Origin: a virus
Strand: one strand, 5' to 3'
Virus record (IMG/VR): IMGVR_UViG_3300042934_000861
Span: 17,705 to 81,704 of that record
Length of the DNA: 64,000 bases
The position numbers and the translations under genes were made by a program. The notes under the pieces were generated by a model that searched no databases, was not told the DNA's origin, and saw only the letters and a program-made list of their open reading frames with translations. This document shows positions 30,585 to 38,368 of the stretch, piece after piece (position 1 is the stretch's first letter; every line of letters starts with the position of its first letter).

Positions 30585-30956
30585 ATGCATGTTAAGGTGA
30601 AACACGATTTACTGACTACAAAGTACACAGCGGTTTATCACGAACCGGAGATTGTTATGCAGTTTGGAGCCCCGCATTGCTTTACGGTAATTGCAAGTAA
30701 CGATGATGGCTCCGGCACACCATTAGCGGAGATTCACTTCCAGGAGGGGCCAATTAAAGAATTTGGCGTGAATGGGGTCTGCAATGAAGATTTGATCGCA
30801 ATGGTCATCTGCCGGTTGGAACATTTCCAGAAAGGGCCGTTTGCTTGCCGGGACAATGCCGTAGCAATCACAAAGCTTGAAGAGGGACTTCTTTGGCTGC
30901 GCAAGCGTACTATTGGCCGTGAGAATCGCGGCGTAGAGGGAACGTCAAACAAGTAA
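30585..30956 (+). CDS. tad1: Tad1-like anti-Thoeris protein (gcADPR sponge)
   Basis: ATG at 30585 behind AAAGGAGCGACAAGGGA. The 123-residue product has an N-terminal beta part with FQEGPIKEFGVNGVCNEDLI (52-71) and a C-terminal two-helix part: MVICRLEHFQKGPFACRDN, AVAITKLEEGLLWLRKRT, ending RENRGVEGTSNK. This is the Tad1 layout (Acb2/Tad1 helical-hairpin family). From memory, residues F82, N92 and R109 line the ligand pocket of Clostridium botulinum Tad1. Here F81, N91 and R108 keep that spacing exactly. Tad1 binds the cyclic ADP-ribose signals of Thoeris TIR proteins and blocks abortive infection. It lies in an island between terL and portal. Confidence 0.78.
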   Translation: MHVKVKHDLLTTKYTAVYHEPEIVMQFGAPHCFTVIASNDDGSGTPLAEIHFQEGPIKEFGVNGVCNEDLIAMVICRLEHFQKGPFACRDNAVAITKLEEGLLWLRKRTIGRENRGVEGTSNK

Positions 30957-30971
30957 CAGGGAGGAATAACA

Positions 30972-31349
30972 ATGCAATGTCCAAAATGCCGGGGAGTTAA
31001 AATCTCTACCGAGAGAAGGCCAAATGGAAATAATATCTGCGGCAGCTGCGGCCATACGTGGCCCAATGGTCCGGCCGGGGCCGTAAGTGTAAATGCAAGC
31101 AAAGTAAGTTTAACCCAGGAAGATATCGACAAGGCCATCATAACTGAAGAATATATCAAAATGGGGAAGAAAACAGTAGTGTGTCTGTTAACCCTCAAGA
31201 ATGGTTTTGAAATTGTAGGTACCGGCAGTTGTGTGGATCCTGCTAACTTCAACATGGAGATGGGCAAGACATGTGCGAGGGAAGAGGCTGTTAACCAAAT
31301 CTGGAAGCTAGAAGGCTATCATTTGCAATGCCAGCATCCGGCCAGATGA
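30972..31349 (+). CDS. Phage Gp49/66 family protein with zinc-ribbon N terminus
   Basis: ATG at 30972 behind CAGGGAGGAATAACA. Residues 1-35 are a zinc ribbon (CPKCRGV...CGSCGHTWP). The rest fits the phage Gp49/66 family: LTQEDIDKAIITEEYIKMG, VVCLLTLKNGFEIVGTGSC, NFNMEMGKTCAREEAVNQIW, LEGYHL. The family is common in phages and has no proven role. The fused zinc ribbon is an addition. Its place next to a Tad1-like gene makes it a candidate for a related accessory role. Confidence 0.75.
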   Translation: MQCPKCRGVKISTERRPNGNNICGSCGHTWPNGPAGAVSVNASKVSLTQEDIDKAIITEEYIKMGKKTVVCLLTLKNGFEIVGTGSCVDPANFNMEMGKTCAREEAVNQIWKLEGYHLQCQHPAR

Positions 31350-31434
31350 ACTGGCAATTCATTATGGACCGTAACGCATTAGGCCATCAATGATGGTTTA
31401 TATATTAAAGCAAATACAAGGAGTGGAAACAAAC

Positions 31435-31695
31435 ATGGAAACGATTAAAGTATCAGCAGGTTCAGTTCCAGGTAAAGTAGCGGGTGCCATTGCAGCATCA
31501 GTAAGAGAGCAAGGGCAGGCAACAGTACAGGGCATTGGTGCCGGTTCAGTTAACCAAGCGGTAAAAGCTATTGCTATCGCCCGGGGATTTTTAGCACCTC
31601 AAGGTGTTAACCTGGTGTGCGTCCCTGGTTTTGCGGACGTTGACATTGAGGGCGAAGAGCGCACTGCAATCCGGTTTACTGTAAAGAACGGCTAA
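31435..31695 (+). CDS. spoVS: SpoVS family protein
   Basis: ATG at 31435 behind AAGGAGTGGAAACAAAC. The 86-residue product matches stage V sporulation protein S in length and along its full sequence: METIKVSAGSVPGKVAGAI, VQGIGAGSVNQAVKAIAIAR, GFLAPQGVNLVCVPGF and GEERTAIRFTVK. SpoVS is a small Alba-like protein. In Bacillus it affects septation and sporulation stages. A phage copy may influence the host's commitment to sporulation or be used as a nucleic-acid-binding protein. It is the third sporulation-type gene in the window after two sigma factors. Confidence 0.9.
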   Translation: METIKVSAGSVPGKVAGAIAASVREQGQATVQGIGAGSVNQAVKAIAIARGFLAPQGVNLVCVPGFADVDIEGEERTAIRFTVKNG

Positions 31696-32012
31696 TGAGT
31701 GCCGGACTCTATTTATTATTGGCCCATTACCTTGCAGACTTCCCGCTGCAGGGTGATTTCTTGGCTAGTATGAAAGGGAAGAATGTATATCTCCTTGCTG
31801 TTCATGTGCTGATCTACACATTATTGATTGGTGCATGTTTGGACTTAATGGGGATATATGCGGTATGGAAATTGTGGCTTGTTGCGCTGTCTCATACTGC
31901 AATTGACTACTGGAAATGTCATTATGCACCAAAGGAGACTGCATTGACTGCAAGCCTGTATATCGATCAAGCCTTACATTTGCTTGTGTTGATGGTTTGC
32001 CTGTATCTTTAA
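31695..32012 (+). CDS. DUF3307 membrane protein
   Basis: ATG at 31695 overlapping the SpoVS stop. The 105-residue product has several membrane segments and the DUF3307 signature: LLLAHYLADFPLQGDFLASM then KGKN, AVHVLIYTLLIGACL, ALSHTAIDYWK, TASLYIDQALHLLVLMVCLY. The conserved H and D residues near membrane edges are family features. Function is not known. The overlap with SpoVS suggests joint expression. Confidence 0.75.
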   Translation: MSAGLYLLLAHYLADFPLQGDFLASMKGKNVYLLAVHVLIYTLLIGACLDLMGIYAVWKLWLVALSHTAIDYWKCHYAPKETALTASLYIDQALHLLVLMVCLYL

Positions 32013-32018
32013 AAGGTT

Positions 32019-32050
32019 GGCGGCTAAAGAATGGCCGTCTATTTTATTTA
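32019..32050 (+). terminator. Weak terminator-like hairpin
   Basis: GGCGGC (32019-32024) pairs with GCCGTC (32034-32039), one G-U, followed by TATTTTATTTA. It probably ends or attenuates the island transcript before the structural genes. Confidence 0.5.
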
Positions 32051-32069
32051 ATGGGTGGTGGTCTGGGTG

Positions 32070-32468
32070 GTGACGTTAAATCAGGAAGAAGAGCAGTCGT
32101 TCAAGAAGTGGTACGGAAATACTATCACCGGCATTGCACTAAAGACTGGTTTTCAACTTGATCCTAACCCTGATAGCCCAGACCATCATTATGATTACCG
32201 GGGATTTTACAGGGCGCTGCAGGCAGGTGATCCTGCTGCAAAAACATCCGTTCAGTCTGATGGATTGGTGCATTTCACATCACCATGGAAACAGCCGGAC
32301 CATCCCACCTATAAATACAAGACGCTTCTTGATCTCTTCATACAAAGCAAGTATGATCCTGCGGCTTCTGACAATGAAGCACAGGAAGTCAGTAAGCATA
32401 GTATTGTGAATCCTGAGTTGGTTCAGGAGTATTTACGTTCAAATAATCGCAAGGCTGGAGGTGGTTGA
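32070..32468 (+). CDS. Phage protein preceding portal (132 aa)
   Basis: GTG at 32070 is chosen because the frame upstream is an unlikely run of GTG/TGG codons. The product has LNQEEEQSFKKWYGNTITGI, PDSPDHHYDYRGFYRALQ and HFTSPWKQPDHPTYK, a pattern found in phages just upstream of the P22-type portal gene. It may be a minor virion or assembly factor. It overlaps the portal start by 4 bases. Confidence 0.6.
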   Translation: MTLNQEEEQSFKKWYGNTITGIALKTGFQLDPNPDSPDHHYDYRGFYRALQAGDPAAKTSVQSDGLVHFTSPWKQPDHPTYKYKTLLDLFIQSKYDPAASDNEAQEVSKHSIVNPELVQEYLRSNNRKAGGG

Positions 32469-34714
32469 GTTTGTTTGCGGTTTCTACGGATGATATGGTG
32501 GATGTTACTCATCAGAGAAGTTTAAACTTTACGCAGTACCGAGATGAATTTAGGGCTAGCGTCGATAAGGAAAGAGATTGGCGTAATGAAGCCAAAGAAG
32601 ATATTGAGTTCTTCTGCGGCAAGCAGTGGGATGACCGGGATAGGATTGCCTTAAATGAGCAAGGAAGACCCACGTTAACAATTAACCGGATCAAGCCGCT
32701 TATCAACTTGCTGTCAGGGTACCAGCGCCTTAACCGTTATGAGCCTGAGTTTTTACCGCGTACTAAGTCGGATATTGAACTATGTACGGTTCGCAAAGGT
32801 GTTACTAAGTACATCATGGACCAGTGCGATTACGCCAGTATTGAATCATCGGTATTTCTGGATGGTGCAATTTGCGGACGTGGATGGTTTGAGGTGTGCT
32901 ATGAATGGGATCATTCAGCGCTTGACGGTGACATTAAGGTTAAGCGCGTATCCCCAATGGATATATATGTTGACCCCGAATCAACGGCGCCGGATTATTC
33001 CGACGCTAAATTTCTTTTCAGGGGCAAGTGGGCTGATAAGGATGAGCTCAAGGCCGTGTATCCGGAACATGCCGATGTCATTGATTTTGCGACTAATGAG
33101 TATGACAAAGCCGAAGATGTTGACTTTGTTGGCTTAGAACCCCTGTGGTATCAGAAGAACACTCATAAGCTCAGGCTGGTTGAACGATGGGGGCGGCGAA
33201 CAGAGTCTCAACAATACTATTTGGTCGTGATCGATGGAAAAGAAAGTCTGCTCAAAAAAGAAGACATCTCAATTAATCATTTTGTAGCTGGCCAGGTGAA
33301 AAAGCCGGTGAAGCTGCCGATAACGAAGACGTATTTTACGGCGTTCATTGGTGAGCATGTTCTGGAAGAGAAAGAGTCTCCCTATCAGCATGGTATGTTC
33401 CCATATGTGCCGTTTATTGCTTATTATCTGGGTGAAGGCGATATGCCAGCTGGTGTTGTACGCGACATTAAGGACCCGCAGCGCGAGGTAAATAAGCGCC
33501 GCAGTCAATCGCTTCATATACTCGGTACACAGGCTAATAGTGGCTGGATTTATGAACAGGGCGTGTTTGATGCTGAGCAAAAATCCAATGTGCGTAAATT
33601 TGGCTCTATGCCTGGTGTCATGATTGAAACGAAGCAGGGAATGATGACTAAGCTGCAACGTATCAATCCCCCAAATCCACCTGTCGGGTTGTTCCAGGCT
33701 GAACAGGAGGCCGTACAGGATATACGGGATATATCGGGTATCAATGAAGGTATGCTTGGTACAGATATCTCACAATCGGCAAGCGGTAAGGCGATCGAGC
33801 TCAGGCAGAGACAGGCTGTTACTCATATTGGAGCTCTCTTTGATAATCTGCGACGCGCAAAGCAACAAATACTCTTTATCATGTGGGGTAAGCGCAGTAA
33901 GAAGGGGCTGATCCAGCAGTATTATACGGATGAAAAGACGTTCCGTATTGTCGGTGATAATGGCCAGCAGGATTTTATTACAATCAATCAGCAGGTTCAG
34001 GTACAAGATCCTACGCTGGGCGTCATACACAAGATCCTCAATGATCTCAGTGTAGGTGAGTTTGATATTGTGGTGTCTGATACTCCAAGCACTGCTACGC
34101 AACGGCAAAGCCAATTCTGGGCTCTTGTTGATGCTATATCCAAACTTGGTATTCCTGGTGAAATGGTATTTGACATGCTTATTGATATGTCGGACATTCC
34201 TAATCGCGAGGAAATTAAGAAGCGGTGGATGGAAAGACAGGAGGCACAACAACAGTCGGCCCAAAATGCGCCTGTTAAATTAACCGGCAACATTAATATA
34301 AAGGACATTCCTCCGGATGCTCAGGCACAAATGCTTGCTAAGATTGGCATACAAATGCAGCCGCAACAGCAGCTGAATCCATTCATTCCCCTGGTGCAGC
34401 AGTTGCCGCCCCAAGTAATTCAGGCAATTAGTCAAATGGTGCCTCAAGAATTATATGGAGCTATAAAAATGCTGTTTGGGCAGATCCCGCCTGAACTTCA
34501 GGCGCAGGTAGGTCAAATGATTCAAGGTGTACCACCTGAGCAGGTTATTCAATTGTTTCATGATGCTGCTGTGCAGGTTATTAGTGCAGCTGGTGGCGGT
34601 CAGCAAGCGCAGCAGCCGGTTCAGCCTCAACTGCCTAACCAGCCGACATCATCACAAACTATAACACAGCCAGCTATGCGTGAAATGCTTAATGCGGCTC
34701 AAATAGGAATGTAG
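32465..34714 (+). CDS. Portal protein, P22 type
   Basis: TTG at 32465 behind GGCTGGAGGTGG. The 749-residue product fits P22-like portals: N-terminal helical part (NEAKEDIEFFCGKQWDDRDR, QGRPTLTINRIKPLINLLSG, YQRLNRYEPEF), the middle IKRVSPMDIYVDP-like strand (VKRVSPMDIYVDPESTA), and the crown region ISGINEGMLGTDISQSASGK. The last 150 residues are a glutamine-proline-rich tail (QIPPELQAQVGQMIQGV) similar to long P22 barrel tails. The dodecamer forms the DNA entry channel. Confidence 0.9.
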   Translation: MSLFAVSTDDMVDVTHQRSLNFTQYRDEFRASVDKERDWRNEAKEDIEFFCGKQWDDRDRIALNEQGRPTLTINRIKPLINLLSGYQRLNRYEPEFLPRTKSDIELCTVRKGVTKYIMDQCDYASIESSVFLDGAICGRGWFEVCYEWDHSALDGDIKVKRVSPMDIYVDPESTAPDYSDAKFLFRGKWADKDELKAVYPEHADVIDFATNEYDKAEDVDFVGLEPLWYQKNTHKLRLVERWGRRTESQQYYLVVIDGKESLLKKEDISINHFVAGQVKKPVKLPITKTYFTAFIGEHVLEEKESPYQHGMFPYVPFIAYYLGEGDMPAGVVRDIKDPQREVNKRRSQSLHILGTQANSGWIYEQGVFDAEQKSNVRKFGSMPGVMIETKQGMMTKLQRINPPNPPVGLFQAEQEAVQDIRDISGINEGMLGTDISQSASGKAIELRQRQAVTHIGALFDNLRRAKQQILFIMWGKRSKKGLIQQYYTDEKTFRIVGDNGQQDFITINQQVQVQDPTLGVIHKILNDLSVGEFDIVVSDTPSTATQRQSQFWALVDAISKLGIPGEMVFDMLIDMSDIPNREEIKKRWMERQEAQQQSAQNAPVKLTGNINIKDIPPDAQAQMLAKIGIQMQPQQQLNPFIPLVQQLPPQVIQAISQMVPQELYGAIKMLFGQIPPELQAQVGQMIQGVPPEQVIQLFHDAAVQVISAAGGGQQAQQPVQPQLPNQPTSSQTITQPAMREMLNAAQIGM

Positions 34715-34722
34715 GTGAGGTT

Positions 34723-35142
34723 GTGACAAAAGAGCAGATTGAACAGATGGTCAGATACTGGCAGATTCAATTACGATTGCAAAACTGGGTTATAGCGGTA
34801 AGATGGGATGTAACGCCGAGTGCTTCAGATGCTGCAGCACAGGTTAATAAAATTGATGGCCGTTATTATGCTAGTGTTCGCTTTTGTCCAGATATCCTTG
34901 AGTATGAGGATATGGAAGAAGTAAGTTTGTATGTTTGCCATGAATTAACTCACCTTCATCTAAATCAAATATGGCATACGGTGGAAATCTTGTTGAGGGA
35001 TAAAGGTGGTTGCGTTATCAGCCATGACTTTATTGCTGATCTAAATAAATTAATATGTAGAGATATTGAGCATGCAACAGATGCGCTTTCAACAGCGTTT
35101 ACAATTGCATTGCCATATTCTAAAGAACTTGACGGCAGGTAG
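34723..35142 (+). CDS. Zincin-like metallopeptidase-fold protein
   Basis: GTG at 34723 behind TAGGTGAGGTT. The 139-residue product has a clear HELTHLH motif (H73, E74, H77) in a helix, preceded by strands (WVIAVRWDVTP, RYYASVRFCPDI). This is the small phage zincin type also seen beside portal genes. It may be a prohead or host-wall protease, but no substrate is evident. It is the second such gene after the one before terS. Confidence 0.7.
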   Translation: MTKEQIEQMVRYWQIQLRLQNWVIAVRWDVTPSASDAAAQVNKIDGRYYASVRFCPDILEYEDMEEVSLYVCHELTHLHLNQIWHTVEILLRDKGGCVISHDFIADLNKLICRDIEHATDALSTAFTIALPYSKELDGR

Positions 35143-35172
35143 CCGTTATTTTTATTTGTAGGAGTGACGGAA

Positions 35173-35679
35173 TTGGAAAGAGTGTTAAATTCATCGACGG
35201 TCAATCAAGCGAGTTCAGCTATTCGCGATTTGCAACTGTACGGTGCTGCAAATCCTTTTACACTGCTGGCTAAAGCGTCCAGCGAAGAGCAGGGATTCAT
35301 GAAAACCACTAAAGTAATGAATGTCCCGGGTGGTTGCCTGGTACAAACAGAGACACAACAGCGCAATCGTGACGGAAGTTATGCCTTGTCACAAGCACTT
35401 TGTTTTGTTCCTGGTGTTCGCATCGATAAAGATGCTGAACCTCGCCAAATGGTGGAAATTGGAGCTTTTTTACCGTCTTTTGTGGAGGCAGGGCCTGGCA
35501 GTATTACGCTTAGTGTTGAAAAAGGAGTGAATGATGTTGAAACAAAACGATCAGAAACAGGCACAGGCAAAGAACCGGCGACGCGGAAACAGCGAGAAGC
35601 CAAGTCTGACAAATCAACAGGTACAGCAGGAACCGACGCAGTTGGAAACTCAACAGCCGGAAACGCTGCAGCCGAATAA
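35173..35679 (+). CDS. Hypothetical structural-region protein (168 aa)
   Basis: TTG at 35173, with TAGGAG at proper distance; GTG at 35164 is a less likely alternative. The first 115 residues look folded (IRDLQLYGAANPFTLLAKAS, TQQRNRDGSYALSQALCFVP, MVEIGAFLPSFVEAGPGSIT). The last 50 are low complexity (ETGTGKEPATRKQREAKSD, TAGTDAVGNSTAGNAAAE) and are encoded in a 149-base overlap with the next gene. No family recognised. Confidence 0.55.
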   Translation: MERVLNSSTVNQASSAIRDLQLYGAANPFTLLAKASSEEQGFMKTTKVMNVPGGCLVQTETQQRNRDGSYALSQALCFVPGVRIDKDAEPRQMVEIGAFLPSFVEAGPGSITLSVEKGVNDVETKRSETGTGKEPATRKQREAKSDKSTGTAGTDAVGNSTAGNAAAE

Positions 35680-35935
35680 TGAAGAGTTGAACTTGAGGGA
35701 TGCTGTCAATGAATTGCGAATTAAGGCTATTCGTGATTGTGGTGTGGCCCTAACGTTCATTACTGAACGCCTTGCAAAAGGTAGTACGGTAGATCATCCA
35801 CTGCTTAGCCAGGTGGAAAAAACTATTGAGATGTGTAAAGAGTATAACCATATTGCTGTAAGTTATTGCTTGCCAGCTGAAGTGATTGAAACTGAAGTAA
35901 GCGATGATATGCCCATTGAAGAGACTGACAAATAA
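35531..35935 (+). CDS. Hypothetical protein (134 aa) in long overlap with previous gene
   Basis: ATG at 35531 behind AAAAGGAGTGA. The first 50 residues are glutamine-rich and disordered (QQVQQEPTQLETQQPETLQ). The rest is helical (LRDAVNELRIKAIRDCGVAL, VEKTIEMCKEYNHIAVSY) and ends acidic. Its stop codon is inside a terminator hairpin. A scaffold-like or assembly role is possible from its place between portal and scaffold. Confidence 0.55.
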   Translation: MMLKQNDQKQAQAKNRRRGNSEKPSLTNQQVQQEPTQLETQQPETLQPNNEELNLRDAVNELRIKAIRDCGVALTFITERLAKGSTVDHPLLSQVEKTIEMCKEYNHIAVSYCLPAEVIETEVSDDMPIEETDK

Positions 35936-35950
35936 GTTAGTCTCTTTTAT
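35921..35950 (+). terminator. Terminator hairpin containing a stop codon
   Basis: GAGACTGA (35921-35928) pairs with TTAGTCTC (35937-35944), one G-U, followed by TTTTATT. The TAA of the upstream gene lies in the loop. Confidence 0.7.
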
Positions 35951-35977
35951 TGTGCGCTGGTAGCGGCGTAATCGCTA

Positions 35978-36009
35978 TATGGCTTAGTTCGTCCCGTGAT
36001 TAAGCCATA
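35978..36009 (+). other. Inverted repeat before the scaffold gene
   Basis: TATGGCTTA (35978-35986) and TAAGCCATA (36001-36009) are perfect 9-bp arms around 14 bases. There is no T-run. It could be an RNA stem controlling scaffold/coat expression or a protein-binding site at the start of the scaffold transcript. Confidence 0.45.
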
Positions 36010-36067
36010 ACTTAAAGCGGGAATATTTCGTGCCGCCGACGTTATGGGCGTAAGGGGGATTAGTAAT

Positions 36068-37246
36068 ATGCCTGACAACGATGTAGTAATACCCGAAGAA
36101 TTAGATGGTATTTCAAGAGAAATAGCGCTTGAAATAATGCAAGAAGCTGCTGAATTAGAAGCTTCAGCAAAACAAGAGTCTAACCAACCTGAAGTAAAAC
36201 AGCCGGATGTCGCTGCACCTGCTGCCACTACGGCAACTGAAACCAATGGCCAAAGCACTCAGCTTGAAGTCAAAACGCCTGATTCCACCGGGGCCTCTGC
36301 ACCCGACACCACGCAGAGTACGGATAACGGCGAAGATAAAGACAAAATGGTTCCACTGGCCGCACTTCATGATGAACGGCGTAAGCGTCAAGAAAATGAC
36401 AAAAGGCTAGCAGCTTTAGAAGCTGAGCTTCAACAATTGAGAGCAGCAAAAACAACACAGCCACAAGCTCTGCCTTCGCAACCGGTGCAGACTCAAATGG
36501 GGCAACAGCCCTTGAAGCAGCAACCAGAAACCGAAGACCAGAAGCTGCAGACTGGGAATTATCGCAAACAATTGATTCAAGCTGCTAAAGAAAAGTTCAA
36601 AGAAGATAACGGCAGAGAGCCAGATATGTACGGCAATGAAGATGATGGTGCTGAAATCTCTATCCTGGTAAATGAACTGCACAGTAGTGTGATGGCTGAA
36701 GCAAGCCGCATCAACAACGAACGTCAAACGGTTGTTAGTGCCTATCAAGAGTTCGCTACGCGGGAAACTGCTACACCTGAATATAATGACGTTTGGAATT
36801 ACATGGTGAATCGGGTTTCGCAACTTCCACCAGCGCAGCAACAGGCTTTAACGCAGGCTTTTGAAAAGGCAACCAACGGTACAGGTTCAATGGCTGATGT
36901 TCTGGCCATAACGAACCTTTGGGAAAGTTCTAAACTAATGTGGAAAGCGGAGAAGGCCACGAAGGTGCCTGATACTGTTGTAACTACCGCTCAGGCACCG
37001 CAAAACACAGCTGCCCCTGTACCGGCTGCATCCAATGTTGTAATGCCGGTGAATATTCCGGTTCAATCGCAACCAGCGAGTATTGAACAAAAACTGAATG
37101 AAATTGACAAGCACCCCAGAGTGAATCAAGTTAACGGTGGCAATTTGCAAGCCGGTCCATCAACGACCGAGTTAGAGCGAATGCTGCAGGAAACAGATTG
37201 GGACAAAATTCCTCCCGAGTATCGAAAGTTGTTACTCGAAGGATAA
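36068..37246 (+). CDS. Scaffold protein
   Basis: ATG at 36068 behind AAGGGGGATTAGTAAT. The 392-residue product is acidic, glutamine-rich and mostly coiled coil or disordered. The N terminus is helical (GISREIALEIMQEAAELEAS). A T/Q/P-rich part follows, then the coiled coil ALHDERRKRQENDKRLAALE. The C-terminal helix-turn (LERMLQETDWDKIPPEYRKL) is suited to coat binding. Its position directly before the coat gene is the usual place for a scaffold, which guides prohead assembly and then leaves. Confidence 0.75.
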   Translation: MPDNDVVIPEELDGISREIALEIMQEAAELEASAKQESNQPEVKQPDVAAPAATTATETNGQSTQLEVKTPDSTGASAPDTTQSTDNGEDKDKMVPLAALHDERRKRQENDKRLAALEAELQQLRAAKTTQPQALPSQPVQTQMGQQPLKQQPETEDQKLQTGNYRKQLIQAAKEKFKEDNGREPDMYGNEDDGAEISILVNELHSSVMAEASRINNERQTVVSAYQEFATRETATPEYNDVWNYMVNRVSQLPPAQQQALTQAFEKATNGTGSMADVLAITNLWESSKLMWKAEKATKVPDTVVTTAQAPQNTAAPVPAASNVVMPVNIPVQSQPASIEQKLNEIDKHPRVNQVNGGNLQAGPSTTELERMLQETDWDKIPPEYRKLLLEG

Positions 37247-37260
37247 ACCGATCGATTGAT

Positions 37261-37309
37261 TCCTCCGCGTGGTGCATTTTTTATTACCAAATTTGTATTT
37301 AACGGAGGA
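37261..37309 (+). promoter_or_regulatory. Stem that would hide the coat-gene ribosome binding site
   Basis: TCCTCCG (37261-37267) is the exact complement of CGGAGGA (37303-37309), the ribosome binding site of the coat gene, with 35 bases between. If formed, the stem masks the site. It could set coat translation relative to scaffold. Confidence 0.45.
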
Positions 37310-37316
37310 TGTTAAT

Positions 37317-38309
37317 ATGGCTGATACTGTAATTCCCGTAGCGCTCCGGCAAAAGGCCTGGGCGAAAGAAACTTGGACTGCTGCTGTAAAAGAAAGCTTT
37401 TTCGCTAACTTTATGGGTAAAACTTCTGACTCTTTAATTCAAATCAAAGAGGAACTGAAGAAAGAATCCGGTGACCAAATCACTATTTCCCTGCGCATGC
37501 CGCTTTTGGGTGAAGGCGTTGAGGACGATGATGTGCTGGAAGGCAATGAAGAAGCCATGCAGTACTTTGACTTTTCTGTCCAAATCAACCAGCTTCGCCA
37601 TGCAGTGCGATTGAAAGGCAAGATGGACGAGAAACGTACTGCTAAGAATTTAAGGGCAGAAGCAAAAGATGCTCTTAAAGATTGGTACACTGAAAAGATT
37701 GATAGCAAGATCTTTGGCGCTTTAGCTGCAAGTCCATCTGCTCGTCGGACTATTTACCCTGGAGCTGTCGTAGCCGCCAGTGCTCTAACTGATGCTGATA
37801 AATTTAGTACTGCGGTTATTTCTAAGGCTAAACGTGCTGCATCTAAACGTACTATTTATAACACAACCCATGTACTTCCTAAAATTCGCCCACTAAAGGT
37901 CAATGGTAAAAAGGCATATATTATGCTGATTACCTTAGAACAGCTGCGCGATTTGCGGAATGATCCGGTATGGGTGTCCGCGCAAGAGAATGCGAATGTA
38001 CGCGGTGAGGAAAATCCGATTCTTTCCGGATCTGAAGGCGTGTATGATGGCGTAATTATTTACGCACATGAAAGTGTGCCGGTGACTGCGACAGGTGCTT
38101 CTGGAGCCAATGTAGGACATGCTATGCTGCTCGGCGCTCAGGCCGGTGCCTTTGCTGTCGGCGGTGAACAAGAATGGAATGAAGAAACATTCGACTACAA
38201 AAATAAGACAGGTTTTGAAGTTGGTTCTATTTTTGGTATTGCTAAATCAAAATTTGATTCTGAAGACTTTGCGGTTATTCACGTTCTTACCGGCAACAAA
38301 GCTGACTAG
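37317..38309 (+). CDS. Major capsid protein, N4-gp56 family
   Basis: ATG at 37317 behind ACGGAGGATGTTAAT. The 330-residue product matches the N4-gp56/DUF4043 coat family with HK97 fold: VALRQKAWAKETWTAAVKES, FFANFMGKTSDSLIQIKEEL, GDQITISLRMPLLGEGV, DDVLEGNEEAMQYF, and the late ILSGSEGVYDGVIIYAHESV then GASGANVGHAMLLGAQAGAF. About 400 copies would form the shell. A terminator hairpin follows the gene. Confidence 0.92.
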   Translation: MADTVIPVALRQKAWAKETWTAAVKESFFANFMGKTSDSLIQIKEELKKESGDQITISLRMPLLGEGVEDDDVLEGNEEAMQYFDFSVQINQLRHAVRLKGKMDEKRTAKNLRAEAKDALKDWYTEKIDSKIFGALAASPSARRTIYPGAVVAASALTDADKFSTAVISKAKRAASKRTIYNTTHVLPKIRPLKVNGKKAYIMLITLEQLRDLRNDPVWVSAQENANVRGEENPILSGSEGVYDGVIIYAHESVPVTATGASGANVGHAMLLGAQAGAFAVGGEQEWNEETFDYKNKTGFEVGSIFGIAKSKFDSEDFAVIHVLTGNKAD

Positions 38310-38319
38310 TTATGAAAAT

Positions 38320-38346
38320 GGCCAGGGTTTAATAGCCCTGGCCTAT
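38320..38346 (+). terminator. Hairpin after the coat gene
   Basis: GGCCAGGG (38320-38327) pairs perfectly with CCCTGGCC (38336-38343), followed by TATTTACTATAT. The short T content suggests partial termination, or protection of the coat mRNA 3' end. Confidence 0.6.
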
Positions 38347-38368
38347 TTACTATATAGGTGGTGAATAC

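Noticed and set aside
30734-31267. 177-codon minus-strand frame opposite the Tad1-like and Gp49 genes
   Set aside because: No ribosome binding site or recognisable protein character; both + strand genes are well supported.
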